Shown piece by piece: positions 9,201 to 17,304 of a stretch of 64,000 nt of DNA. The notes under the pieces are model-generated. The model was not told the origin of the DNA. It was given only the letters and a program-made list of their open reading frames with translations, and ran no database searches. Source of the DNA: Thalassobium sp. R2A62 (GTDB taxonomy: Bacteria; Pseudomonadota; Alphaproteobacteria; Rhodobacterales; Rhodobacteraceae); assembly GCF_000161835.1 (NCBI RefSeq), contig NZ_GG697169.2:3077809-3141808 (forward strand), read 5' to 3'. The translations under genes and the position numbers were made by a program. Within the stretch, counting starts at the first letter, position 1; every line of letters begins with the position of its first letter.

Positions 9201-9610
9201 TCAAACGTCAACGCAGGGTCGGGCTTGGGGCCTGTCGCGTAGGTGCGGGCGATCCAGTAGCAGACGTGGAACAGCTCGCGCACCGTGGCGGCGGCGTCTT
9301 TGGCGGTGAGGGGCTTGCCGCTGTCATGGGCGGCGCGGTTGCCCTGATCCTTGATGTATTTCGCCTTGGTGGTGATGGCGGGGCCGGTCAGGGCGGTTAG
9401 GCTGGGTTCTGCGATCAACGCGGCCAAGGTTTGATCATAGGGGTTACGCAAACTGCGGTCGCGGCGGTAGAGCCATTTGACGGCGGTTTCCAACGTCAAC
9501 CGCGCCCAGAAACACGCGCCACGCGGATCGGACAAGGCCAGCTTTTCCGCCTTTTCGGCGTGCTGTTTCAGGTCGGGGAAATCGGTAGTGAGAAAGGCAA
9601 ATTGGGTCAT
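6215..9610 (-). CDS. hsdR: Type I restriction enzyme, restriction/translocase subunit HsdR
   Basis: The 1131-residue subunit cleaves DNA after ATP-driven translocation by the HsdR2M2S complex. From the ATG at 9610 (preceded by AGGA), the N-terminus resembles DUF4145 and is followed by a coiled coil. The nuclease site is VDYVLWGDDG...AVIEAKR: D257, then E272 and K274. The helicase motor has Walker A ATGSGKT (386-392), DEAH (489-492) and TATP (514-517), then a C-terminal EcoEI-like region. An upstream in-frame start at 9661 is unlikely, because it lacks a good ribosome-binding site and precedes the conserved region. The gene follows hsdS by 69 bases and looks intact. Confidence 0.95.
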   Translation of the reverse strand: MTQFAFLTTDFPDLKQHAEKAEKLALSDPRGACFWARLTLETAVKWLYRRDRSLRNPYDQTLAALIAEPSLTALTGPAITTKAKYIKDQGNRAAHDSGKPLTAKDAAATVRELFHVCYWIARTYATGPKPDPALTFDLAKLEKSLTISASTVAQIQNIEADVKAANKRAADAEEARKSSEDGLKAVEAELAQLRAEVAATKNANQAIPDDHDYGEAETRDAFIDLLLHEAGWPLDQTRDREFPVKGMPNQSGDGFVDYVLWGDDGKPLAVIEAKRTKKDSRTGQQQAKLYADCLEAQYGRRPVMFTTNGYEHWLWDDAQYPPRPVSGFLKKAELELLHQRRGNVKPLDDVKIDEDIAGRFYQQRAIRRVGEAFEKHAQRKALLVMATGSGKTRTVIALIDQLMRANRVKRVLFLADRIALVKQAHGAFKTHLSATPSANLLERHDPKKNDHSGARVCMSTYPTMMGLIEQMKGGQKQFGPGHFDMIVIDEAHRSVYRKYRAIFEYFDCLLVGLTATPREEIDKDTYSLFGLEKGIPTDSYDLDDAVSDGFLVPPKTISVPLKFQREGIAYDQLSDDEQEEWDALEWDEEGNVPDRVESGELNKWLFNEDTVDKVLEHLMRNGIKVDGGDRLGKTIIFAKGNKHAQFIIDRFNANYPHYKGEFAKLIDYSVTYTQSLIDDFSEKDKAPHIAVSVDMLDTGIDVPEVVNLVFFKVVRSKTKFWQMVGRGTRLCPNLFGPDEDKDEFVIFDFCQNLEFFSENPNFTDGVGTKPMGERLFATRVELLDAAQEDDNPHEDLVRSVKQRLQDEVNGMPLDNFIVRAKRRSVERFQKPDSWSDLTLEARMALTDDVAGLPSAFEDGALPAKQFDLLCLNAQLRLLQNDGGFSSLQQRIIRFASSLEELENVPLVANELELILELQTDIFWEDVTVEILENVRRHLRGLAELIKPKERKIVITDFIDEIGESADIVMPDIGSGVDKARFKMKVRKFVEEHRDHITLNKVKFGQQLTKQDLDELSAILVSEGVTDQETLKNLDDDGGLGPFLRSLIGLDRAAAKDAFGGFTSLHRLSADQTEFLDLIIDSLTEGGIVEPAAFYESPFTDIDDQGIAGVFNREQAKTIVEIVRTLNDSAAA

Positions 9611-9679
9611 AAATAATTCCTGTATGCGCAGGAGGTTAGACGGGCGCGTGCCGCTTCTCAACCTTTGAGTGTGACGGGA

Positions 9680-10822
9680 TCAAAGTTCCCCCCGAAACGC
9701 GCGGTGTTGGAGGGAGGCGAAGAGGGTTTCTTGGGTTGTTACGAGATTGCAGAGTTTTGATTTTTGTTTTTTTATTTCGCTGATCAGGCCTTCGAATGCC
9801 TCTTGCTGCTCTTTCGGAGGTAAAGGGAACTGAAGTTTTCTTAAGTCGCCCAAAGATACGAATTTCTGAGTTCCCCCACGTCCTTGAGTTTTGACAATGC
9901 GCTCCAAATAAACTCCAGACAACAACGTTTGAATAAAAGAGGCCTTAGGCGATCCTTCGACAAATTTGATCAACGCAACATTTTTGATTGCGAAGGCAGC
10001 TTCTTCTTCGATAACCACTGGAGAACCAATCGTTCCGATCATAGGCATTACGATGTCTCCCAAGTCCACTTTAGAACGTTTGTTGATCTTGAAGTAGTCT
10101 TCTTCAGAAATCGATTTGGCACCATCAAACGATAGCACCCCAGTCGAAAAGTTCTTTGATGTTAGTAGAGGGTAGCCTGTCTCGACATACTTAGGTGAGT
10201 CGTGTGTTCCATCTCGAACATCGCAGACCTCGCCAAGAGTAGCCAAGGAAAAGTTATGAGTGGGATCCCCAAACATCTCATGAAAGATCGCTTGTCCGAG
10301 GGTGTTCAACCTGTCGAGGGCGCGGGTGCGGAGGCGGCGGAGCGCGTCCGCTTGATCCAATATCCCCGCAATCCGCTTCTGCTCCTCCAACGGCGGGAGG
10401 GGGATTTTGATGCGCTCAAGGTCGGCCTTATTAAACCCCGCCTGTGCAGCGCGACCACCAAGATTGAGGATGAAGCTTTGAAATGCATTCGCGCGAAGAA
10501 AATGTGCGAAGTATGCTCTATCCAACCGTTCCAAATCGGGAATGGTCTTGACCAGCGCGACATTGTAAGCACCTTCAAGGCCGGACAGAATTTTTCCGAG
10601 TGAGGCCCCATACCGCGCAATCATAATGTCGTTTTTACTGCATTTTTTTAACGTCTGTTTGTCAGGAACAAACACTGCCTTCTTGTCGGTCTTAAAGTCT
10701 TGGATTTGCAGGAGACGGACGTAGCCGTCTGTTGGCTCGTCGATAAAGGTGCTTTTGGGTGGCTGCGTTCCTCCTTGGATATCGCAAACCTCCAGAAATG
10801 GCGCAAAATGGGCTGGCGTCAT
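9680..10822 (-). CDS. hsdS: Type I restriction-modification specificity subunit HsdS
   Basis: HsdS (380 residues) recognises the bipartite DNA target for methylation and restriction. It has the usual two-repeat build: target-recognition domain 1, then a conserved helical spacer with PLPPLEEQKRIAGILDQAD, then target-recognition domain 2, ending in a second conserved region with PLPPKEQQEAFEGL. The start codon overlaps the hsdM stop codon (ATGA), so the two are translationally coupled. The two recognition domains differ from each other, so the target is expected to be asymmetric; it cannot be read from the sequence by eye. Confidence 0.93.
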   Translation of the reverse strand: MTPAHFAPFLEVCDIQGGTQPPKSTFIDEPTDGYVRLLQIQDFKTDKKAVFVPDKQTLKKCSKNDIMIARYGASLGKILSGLEGAYNVALVKTIPDLERLDRAYFAHFLRANAFQSFILNLGGRAAQAGFNKADLERIKIPLPPLEEQKRIAGILDQADALRRLRTRALDRLNTLGQAIFHEMFGDPTHNFSLATLGEVCDVRDGTHDSPKYVETGYPLLTSKNFSTGVLSFDGAKSISEEDYFKINKRSKVDLGDIVMPMIGTIGSPVVIEEEAAFAIKNVALIKFVEGSPKASFIQTLLSGVYLERIVKTQGRGGTQKFVSLGDLRKLQFPLPPKEQQEAFEGLISEIKKQKSKLCNLVTTQETLFASLQHRAFRGEL

Positions 10823-12357
10823 CCCAACATCCCCTCAAGCGTATCCAAGCCTTCGGCAATCTCGGCCTCAAGTTTACGCAGTTCGGCGATGATGTCGGCG
10901 GGGGCGTCATGATGCACCTCTTCGTGCTCGATCTCTTTGTAGCGGTTCAGGGACAGGTCCCATGATCCGGTGGCGATGATCTCGGATGCGGGCACCATAA
11001 AGCTTTGGGCAGTGCGGGGGCGCTCTGCCTCAACTTCCAACGCCTGCCAGCGTGTCAGAATGTCGGGCAGGTTGTTTTTGGCGTGCTCGTCTTCGCTCAG
11101 CGCGATCTTTGGCGTTGGGCCAAGTTTGGCGTCATCCAGCAATGGCGTGCGTTTGTCATCAAGGCTTTGCCCGTCCGCCTCCATATCATAGAACCATACG
11201 TCGTCGGTGCCGCCGACGCCGGTTTTGGTGAACACCACGATGGCGCAGGACACACCGGCATAGGGGCGGAACACGCCCGAGGGCATTTTGATGATCGCAT
11301 CCAGTTTGTGATCCTCGACCAGCATTTTGCGGATGTCTTTGTGCGCCTTGGAGGATCCAAACAGCACCCCGTCCGGCACAACCACCGCCGCGCGTCCGCC
11401 TGTGCGCATCAGCCGCAAGAACAGCGCCATGAACAGGAGTTCGGTCTTTTTGGTTTTGACCATCTTGAGCAGGTCTTTGGACGTCGTGTCGTAATCCAGT
11501 GAGCCGGCAAAGGGCGGGTTGGCAAGGATCAGGGAATAGCGTCCCTCATCCGCGCCGTGTTCCTCGGCAAGGCTATCGCGGTAAGCCACATCAGGGTTTT
11601 CCACGCCGTGCAGTGTCATGTTCATCGCGCCGATCCGCAGCATGGTGCTGTCGAAGTCAAAGCCGTGGAACATATCGTTATGGAAATGCGCGCGTTGGTC
11701 TTTGTCGCGCAGCATCTTTGGGTGGTGGTCTCGCAGGTATTCCCCCGACTGGACCAGAAACCCGCAGGTGCCCGCGGCCGGATCGCAGATGGTATCCTGC
11801 GGTGTCGGCGCCATGAGGTTGACCATCAGGTTGATGATATGGCGCGGGGTGCGGAACTGGCCGTTTTGACCGGCGCTGGCGATCTTGCCGAGCATGTATT
11901 CAAACACGTCGCCCTTGGTGTCGCGGTCCTCCATCGGGATATCGTCAAGCAATTGCACGACCTTGGCCAGAAGGTTTGGATTGGAGAAGCCAAGCCGCGC
12001 GTCTTTCATGTGGGTGCCGTAGGACGATCCTTCCTCGCCCATCTGGCGCAAGAATGGGAAGACGTGTTCATCGACAATGCGCATCATCTCGCGGGCTTCG
12101 AAGTTCTTGAAGCGGGACCAGCGCAGATTGTCGTAAGGCTCGCCTTTGTCGTCGCTACCTTCGGGAAAGATGTTGCGTTGCATCGGTATGCCGAGGTCTT
12201 CGGATTTGCGTTCTTCGACAGTGTGCAGATCGTCAAGGCGTTTGATGAATAGTAGGAAGGTGAGCTGTTCGATAACGGATAGCGGGTTGGACACGCCACC
12301 CGACCAGAAGGCGTTCCAGATTTGGTCGATTTGTGTGCGAACGGTGCCGGTAATCAT
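10819..12357 (-). CDS. hsdM: Type I restriction-modification DNA methyltransferase subunit HsdM
   Basis: HsdM (512 residues) transfers a methyl group from S-adenosylmethionine to adenine N6 within the HsdS target. The N-terminal helical domain is followed by GQFRTPRHI (about 166-174), the AdoMet-binding motif DPAAGTCGF (192-200) and the catalytic NPPF (280-283). It is the first gene of the minus-strand operon hsdM-hsdS-hsdR and probably the downstream gene at 4614-6194. A large inverted repeat lies about 190 bases upstream (12547-12604). All motifs are intact, so the modification activity is probably live. Confidence 0.95.
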   Translation of the reverse strand: MITGTVRTQIDQIWNAFWSGGVSNPLSVIEQLTFLLFIKRLDDLHTVEERKSEDLGIPMQRNIFPEGSDDKGEPYDNLRWSRFKNFEAREMMRIVDEHVFPFLRQMGEEGSSYGTHMKDARLGFSNPNLLAKVVQLLDDIPMEDRDTKGDVFEYMLGKIASAGQNGQFRTPRHIINLMVNLMAPTPQDTICDPAAGTCGFLVQSGEYLRDHHPKMLRDKDQRAHFHNDMFHGFDFDSTMLRIGAMNMTLHGVENPDVAYRDSLAEEHGADEGRYSLILANPPFAGSLDYDTTSKDLLKMVKTKKTELLFMALFLRLMRTGGRAAVVVPDGVLFGSSKAHKDIRKMLVEDHKLDAIIKMPSGVFRPYAGVSCAIVVFTKTGVGGTDDVWFYDMEADGQSLDDKRTPLLDDAKLGPTPKIALSEDEHAKNNLPDILTRWQALEVEAERPRTAQSFMVPASEIIATGSWDLSLNRYKEIEHEEVHHDAPADIIAELRKLEAEIAEGLDTLEGMLG

Positions 12358-12546
12358 ATGCTCTGCCTCTTATTGTTAGGCTGACGTTATCTGTGGGGTG
12401 GTTGGGCTGCAATTCGGTTTAATGGGTGCTGTGACGGTTCGATTGTGCCTGCTTAGAAAGTTCTAGGAAGGCGACGAAATTCCTTGATGCTTAGTCGCGC
12501 CATCAAGTCGCCGTTTTTTGCCGCCAGGCCGAAACATCGAAATTTT

Positions 12547-12604
12547 GTAAAGTACACTTATCATTTTTGGGGGGACATACCCCGGGGTGATAAGTGCGCT
12601 TTAC
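12547..12604. repeat. Large inverted repeat upstream of hsdM
   Basis: The arm GTAAAGTACACTTATCA (12547-12563) pairs with TGATAAGTGCGCTTTAC (12588-12604), 15 of 17 positions. The G/C-rich interval between them contains CCCCGGGG. It lies in the divergent space upstream of hsdM. It could be a protein-binding operator or a transcription barrier that insulates the restriction operon. No regulator gene is adjacent, so the role is unknown. Confidence 0.6.
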
Positions 12605-12740
12605 ATTTCACGGTGTCATATATGAGCTGTATCTCCCCAAACGTATGCCAAATCTCCAAAAGGGGCTACACTCGGAGGAGGTAAAAAACGCAACGCTTTG
12701 TGTCGGTTTTGAGGTCAGACTGCTAGGCTGCCTGCAAAGA

Positions 12741-12852
12741 GAAGGCGCGTGATGCCAATTTTGCCTGATCCGATATGATATGTCTTGAAGCAACTGGGTG
12801 TTGACCGCAAACAGCGGGAAAAGGTTCGCCGGCGCAACTGCAAAGCCGTTGC
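12741..12852 (+). pseudogene. Decayed fragment of a Lon-like AAA+ ATPase gene
   Basis: Translating 12741 onward gives EGA*CQFCLIRYDMS*SNWVLTANSG. This aligns with residues 258-282 of the intact AAA+ protein at 672-1766 (EGWECPFYQIPFDMSWANWV and on through LTANS). At least one tryptophan codon has become a stop, and a one-base indel follows. About 60 bases at 12792-12852 remain closely alike at DNA level, including AACTGGGTG and GCAAAGCCGTTGC. It is a remnant of a second copy in the same orientation, so the element has been rearranged or built from two related elements. Confidence 0.75.
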
Positions 12853-14036
12853 ATAGTCCAGTAGCTTCCAAATCTCACGTCAGCAAAGTCAAATTTAGAA
12901 AAGCTTATGAAGCCGGCCCGTTGATAGCTTGCGGCCAACGTTTCAAGGTTCGTTGAGAAATTAATTTTCCGAAGAAATTTACCCGAATTCGCTTTCTAGT
13001 CCGAGCCGAGATGTTCTCCCTATCGGTGACATCGTTGGTCGAGCACACTCTCCCAATCCGATAGGGAGGCGTTTACTCAGCTGATCAATAGGCCGCAATT
13101 CCCAATCAAAATGTTGTGCCAACCTGTGTCGAACACGCCACGGTAGAGTGGCAGGCGGCAAAACGGTTGCGCGGATTCCCTTGTTACTCGGCGATCGTTC
13201 CTCCAAATCTTATCCCATGACAAACACAGCACATCATATCACTTCACGGCTCATACGAATAACCTAACCAGGTAATTTCGACGCATATTCTAGTGCGCCG
13301 GTTTCGTAAGAACTGTCCGAAAGCGATACTCGTGTTTTTTTCATTCTCATCATATCGATGGCCATCAATACGTGGTCAGTCTGCCTAAACTTCGCATCAC
13401 TCCTTCGGTTGGCGGCGACGAATCGGAGCCCGACTGGCCCTGGATTCTGAGCGAAACCGAGAATGCCTGTTTGAGAAAAATTCTTGTGCGATTTTGGATG
13501 AGGGTTTTTCGCAAGCGGCAATCCGAACTGACGGGGTCGCCGGGGTCATAGATTTAGAAGTCTAAGATCCATAACCACAACCTATTGCGAGAATTCGCAT
13601 GCGAAAATGGAACTCGTGAGCATCGTGTAGAGTGTTGAATTTAAAAGTAAAAATAGTTCACTAAGCATCGTTCGCACGCTATCGTTAACGCAACTTCTTG
13701 GTATGAGCCGAAACAACAAAAAGGAACGAATATGACCGAGCCCTAAAAAAGAAAAACGCGGCCTACATAAGCAAACCGCGACAATTCCTGAAAGACCGAA
13801 GCCTTCCTCTAAGCAAGGATTAGGTACCACGTATGAGGGCCCATTTCAAGGACATCGGTTTTTCAAAAAATCCTGATCTCGCTCCAAGTCATCGTTCGAT
13901 GGCAACGGGGGAGGTGCGCCTGAAGCCGATTTCGCCGTCCATAAGGGACGTTTCGCGAACAAGCGGATGGCTGCCTGACGAGATCTTTCTTCTCAAGAAT
14001 TTGGGGCGCGACCCCACTCAATAGAAAGACAGAAAT
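12853..14036. other. About 1.2 kb without a confident gene, upstream of the transposition genes
   Basis: I find no ORF here with recognisable similarity. A 63-residue frame at 13833-14024 (starting MRAHFKDIGFSKNPDL) lies just before the tnsA-like gene, with AAGGAT about 15 bases before its ATG; it could be a small gene or an eroded N-terminal piece. A perfect 12-base palindrome, TTCGCATGCGAA (13594-13605), stands about 430 bases before tnsA and could be an operator. Base composition is more A/T-rich than in the flanking genes, which fits decayed mobile DNA plus the promoter of the transposition operon. Confidence 0.4.
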
Positions 14037-14714
14037 ATGTCCTATCCTTTCCACTCCGGCGGTACCCGCCTTCCTGAAGCAAGCCGTGGTGATCGTGACA
14101 CCCAAGTTGGGTCAAAACGACATTTTACTGGTGGCGCCGTGATCGGTGGTGATCATGGTGTTCGCCTCGGTCTTGAAAGCCATCTCGAGAAAAATGCGGC
14201 TTTGCTACTGCTGGCAAGTTCCTCAACGCTTGACCTCACCGGGCAGGTTTCGTTCGTTTGGTATGATGAGCACGGTGAGTACCATACACATTACATCGAC
14301 CTTGTGGCGACGCAGATTGATGGAGATGTTGTCGGCTATGCTGTCCGTCCAATGGGACGAGTAAGCACTGAGTATATCGCGAAACTCGCTCGTATCAAAG
14401 AGCAGGCTATCCACCAGTGTTTCTTGGATGATTTCGTACTGTTCACGGAACAAGACGTCTGTCCGGTAGAGCTGTTTAACGCTGAACTGATTCATGCCGT
14501 GCGCCGCCCGGATTGCTTTGCTGATCCCGTCATGCAGGATGTCGTTGGATCCTCTGTCGGCGTGACGACGATTGGTGACTTGGTTGATCAGTCAAGCCTT
14601 GATGGAATGGGCTTTCGGGCTGCAGTTCGTCTGATCAAATCTGGTCACCTAAAGATGGTTCGGCATGAACGTATCAAGCGTTCAACAGAGGTTTTCAGGG
14701 CCCGCGTGATCTGA
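14037..14714 (+). CDS. TnsA-like endonuclease protein with altered catalytic signature
   Basis: A 225-residue protein whose position ahead of the DDE transposase and whose motif order fit TnsA, which in Tn7 cuts the 5' ends of the transposon. Residues 46-51 read LESHLE (E47), and 86-105 read YIDLVATQIDGDVVGYAVRP, which align with the TnsA pattern ES.LE ... PDF.V ... G....EVKP. The acidic residues E47 and D88 are kept, but the final E/Q-x-K appears as A102-x-R104. If the alignment is right, the nuclease site is impaired or divergent. The C-terminal part resembles the region by which TnsA contacts TnsC only in position, not in clear sequence. The ribosome-binding site is weak. Confidence 0.65.
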   Translation: MSYPFHSGGTRLPEASRGDRDTQVGSKRHFTGGAVIGGDHGVRLGLESHLEKNAALLLLASSSTLDLTGQVSFVWYDEHGEYHTHYIDLVATQIDGDVVGYAVRPMGRVSTEYIAKLARIKEQAIHQCFLDDFVLFTEQDVCPVELFNAELIHAVRRPDCFADPVMQDVVGSSVGVTTIGDLVDQSSLDGMGFRAAVRLIKSGHLKMVRHERIKRSTEVFRARVI

Positions 14715-14782
14715 TTGCTTTCTTCGAGATCGGCTTATGACAACTGATCAAGGTCGATCTCATTTCTCAATCTCTAAAATCA

Positions 14783-14803
14783 CTCAGGCGGCCATCGCCT
14801 GAG
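14783..14803 (+). other. Short hairpin after the tnsA-like gene
   Basis: CTCAGGCG (14783-14790) pairs perfectly with CGCCTGAG (14796-14803) around a 5-base loop. No T-run follows, so it is not a standard terminator. It may act on mRNA stability or on the reduced expression of tnsA relative to tnsB. Confidence 0.4.
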
Positions 14804-14836
14804 GTGTCTCCAGCCATGTGAATGAAGGTAAGTCTT

Positions 14837-15079
14837 ATGCCACGCATCAAACTCGAGTTTTTTATGAACTCAGACAGAACTATCGCCGGTTATTGGCTGG
14901 CTCCAATCAGTGAAATCAAAGGAAATGCCAAGAAGTTTGCCCGCGTCGAAGTCGATGATTGGGTCTTAGATTTGAAGGCATCTCAGTCGGTAAATTCCTA
15001 TTTCAAGAAACCACTAAAATTACCACAGCGCCTTTCACGGCGTCCATATTCCGCGGCGCTAAGCCGTCCAACTTCCTGA
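14837..15079 (+). CDS. Small hypothetical protein between tnsA-like and tnsB-like genes
   Basis: An 80-residue frame beginning MPRIKLEFFMNSDRT. I chose the ATG at 14837 over the one at 14822 because GAAGG lies 8 bases before it. It reads in the same direction as its neighbours and ends 12 bases before the transposase gene. I recognise no domain; the C-terminal third is basic. It may be a genuine small element gene or only a leader ORF. Confidence 0.35.
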   Translation: MPRIKLEFFMNSDRTIAGYWLAPISEIKGNAKKFARVEVDDWVLDLKASQSVNSYFKKPLKLPQRLSRRPYSAALSRPTS

Positions 15080-15091
15080 AAGGAAACTCTT

Positions 15092-17302
15092 ATGGATCTC
15101 TCAAACCCTACACAATTCTCTCAGAACGCCCGCCTGGCTATCTCCAAATTTGATCGCGTTACGATCGAGGGTGTTGGTTACCGCTTTCATCAAGAAACTG
15201 AAGTTGGCTTTGTCTTCCTCCGCGATGATGAAACCCAGTTGGCACATCAGTTCAGCCATGAGGACATGCAGCGTTTGACCAATGCGCATCGTGTCCGTGT
15301 GGAACGTGGCTATTTTGACCCCGAGTTTGCGGCGAAACGTCAGTTGCATGCAAGTACCGCCTACGGTGGCCTATCGGCTGGCGTAAAAACGCGCTTGAGC
15401 AAGAGAGAGGCATACACTCAGGCCGCATATGAAATGCGTAATGAAGGCCTGATGAGTTTTACAGATGTGTCTATTAAAGCGAACGTTGACCGGCTTATGG
15501 GGCGGGCTATGGGATTGGTAGATAACCTAAATCCAAGCGGGAATGCAAAGCTTCCGAAGACAGAAGATTTCAGCAAGCCACCAGCCGCTCGGACACTGCG
15601 CCGTTGGCTTGCCGCAGTGAATGAATTTGGTCGTAGCGGTTTGGTTGATCGGATTGATAGCCGGGGTAATCGGGCAAGTAATTTAGGGCCAGAGGCGTCG
15701 GGTCTGATGATGAAGGAGGTGCGTAAATACCTTTCGCTCGAAAGGCCGTCGATCGAGCAGGTTCATGAAGAGGTTGTATTGGGTTTCGAGAAACGCAATG
15801 AAGAGCGAAAAGTAAAGAGCCTGCACCCTCTGACCGTTCCGAGCCGTGAAACTGTCCGCCGAGCGATCCGAGCTCTTGATCCTTACCAGGTTGAATTGGC
15901 ACGCAATGGTGAGGCCGCTGCGCGCAAAAAATTCCGGCCGGTCATGACTGGCATTTCGGTGACGCGTCCACTGGAGCGGGTGGAAATCGACGAATGGACC
16001 GTGGACGTCATCACTTTCATGCAAAGCACCGGCATGTACGCATTGATGTCAGACGAAGATAAGAAGTCGTTGGGGCTCTACGTTGAAGACGAACAAGACT
16101 TGGATGATCGCAAATTGCGCAAGAAATTTGGGCGCTGGACCCTGACAGCTGCGATCTGTTGCGCGACACGTTGCATTGTCGGGATGGTCTTGAGCCGCAA
16201 TCCTGGAAGTGAGGCGGCAGTTCAACTGTTGGAGATGATCACGACCAACAAGGGTGCGTGGAGCGATGCCGTCGGGGCGCTGACTTCTTGGGATATGCAC
16301 GGCACCCCAGAATTGATTGTTTTCGACGGTGGGCCCGCCTTTAAATCGCAACGATTTCGTATGGCCGTCAATGATCTTGGGGTCATTTGGGAAATGGCTA
16401 TGAATGGCGTCCCTGAAAACCGTGGTACAATCGAGCGTGTATTTAGAACTTTTGCCACTGACTTTGCGCCACGACTGTCGGGCCATACTTTCAATAGCAT
16501 CGTGGAAAAAGGTGATGCTGACCCCGAGGCGCGCGCTGCCCTAACCTTGGATGATTTCACCTTCGCACTGATCCGCTGGGTGACGGACATCTACCACAAC
16601 ACGCCGCACGGCGGGTTGAACGGTGAGACGCCAGTAAAGGCATGGCGTCGTCTATCGCAGGAATATGGCGTGCCGTCTTCTCCAGATATGGAAATGATGC
16701 GTCTGTGTTTTGGTCAAGAACGGGAGTACGTTCTCGAAAAGACTGGGATCACAATCTTGGGTGTACGGTACCAGTCAGAAGCGCTCCACCAGCATATGCT
16801 CCGGAAAAAACCGCATAAGGTTGATGTGCGCTGGCACCCTAAAGACATCGGCGCGATCTCGGTGCGGATCGGGAAGGCATGGTTTGAGATTCCTGCTTTG
16901 GATAGCACTCTGGACGGTGTCGCAGCGCAAACGTGGTTGACTGCAGTGCGTCATACAAAGTCGGCGAACCCAAAGGCGAACCGTATGGACAGCTTAGCTG
17001 TGCGGGAGGCGATCAAGGCGATTTCTGAACGCAATGAGCAGGCCAAGTTGGCATCCAGCCTGAATCTTCAGGATTGGTCCGAAGAGCGTATGGCACTGGC
17101 GGAGAAAAATCTGCTGGCCGGCATCGAGTTCTTTGAGCGCAAAGAGCCTACACAACTGAAGGGCACATTGGGGAGCGAGATTCCGACTGTCGAGGAACTG
17201 ACAGGTGCGCCTATGCAAGCTCGCCCCACCAAGAAGGGCAAATCTTTTGCGTCGTCTGATCTGCCCAAGAAACCATCCAACTTTACAGTCGAGGAGGACT
17301 AA
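15092..17302 (+). CDS. TnsB/TniA-like DDE transposase
   Basis: A 736-residue transposase of the Mu/Tn7/Tn5053 group, which binds the element ends and joins them to target DNA. The retroviral-integrase-fold core carries D300 (EIDEW), D412 (VFDGGPAF) and E448 (NRGTIERVF). The last two are 35 residues apart, a DD35E arrangement. The N-terminal 290 residues contain predicted helix-turn-helix DNA-binding segments (for example around TARTLRRWLAA and SRETVRRAIRAL). After the core comes a Mu-type C-terminal beta-barrel region and a tail that in this family binds the TnsC-like ATPase. It is followed after 2 bases by that ATPase gene. The catalytic residues look intact. Confidence 0.92.
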   Translation: MDLSNPTQFSQNARLAISKFDRVTIEGVGYRFHQETEVGFVFLRDDETQLAHQFSHEDMQRLTNAHRVRVERGYFDPEFAAKRQLHASTAYGGLSAGVKTRLSKREAYTQAAYEMRNEGLMSFTDVSIKANVDRLMGRAMGLVDNLNPSGNAKLPKTEDFSKPPAARTLRRWLAAVNEFGRSGLVDRIDSRGNRASNLGPEASGLMMKEVRKYLSLERPSIEQVHEEVVLGFEKRNEERKVKSLHPLTVPSRETVRRAIRALDPYQVELARNGEAAARKKFRPVMTGISVTRPLERVEIDEWTVDVITFMQSTGMYALMSDEDKKSLGLYVEDEQDLDDRKLRKKFGRWTLTAAICCATRCIVGMVLSRNPGSEAAVQLLEMITTNKGAWSDAVGALTSWDMHGTPELIVFDGGPAFKSQRFRMAVNDLGVIWEMAMNGVPENRGTIERVFRTFATDFAPRLSGHTFNSIVEKGDADPEARAALTLDDFTFALIRWVTDIYHNTPHGGLNGETPVKAWRRLSQEYGVPSSPDMEMMRLCFGQEREYVLEKTGITILGVRYQSEALHQHMLRKKPHKVDVRWHPKDIGAISVRIGKAWFEIPALDSTLDGVAAQTWLTAVRHTKSANPKANRMDSLAVREAIKAISERNEQAKLASSLNLQDWSEERMALAEKNLLAGIEFFERKEPTQLKGTLGSEIPTVEELTGAPMQARPTKKGKSFASSDLPKKPSNFTVEED

Positions 17303-17304
17303 TC

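Noticed and set aside
12979..13830. Several minus-strand frames of 75-85 codons
   Set aside because: No ribosome-binding sites of note, no recognisable domain and no operon context; more likely decayed DNA.
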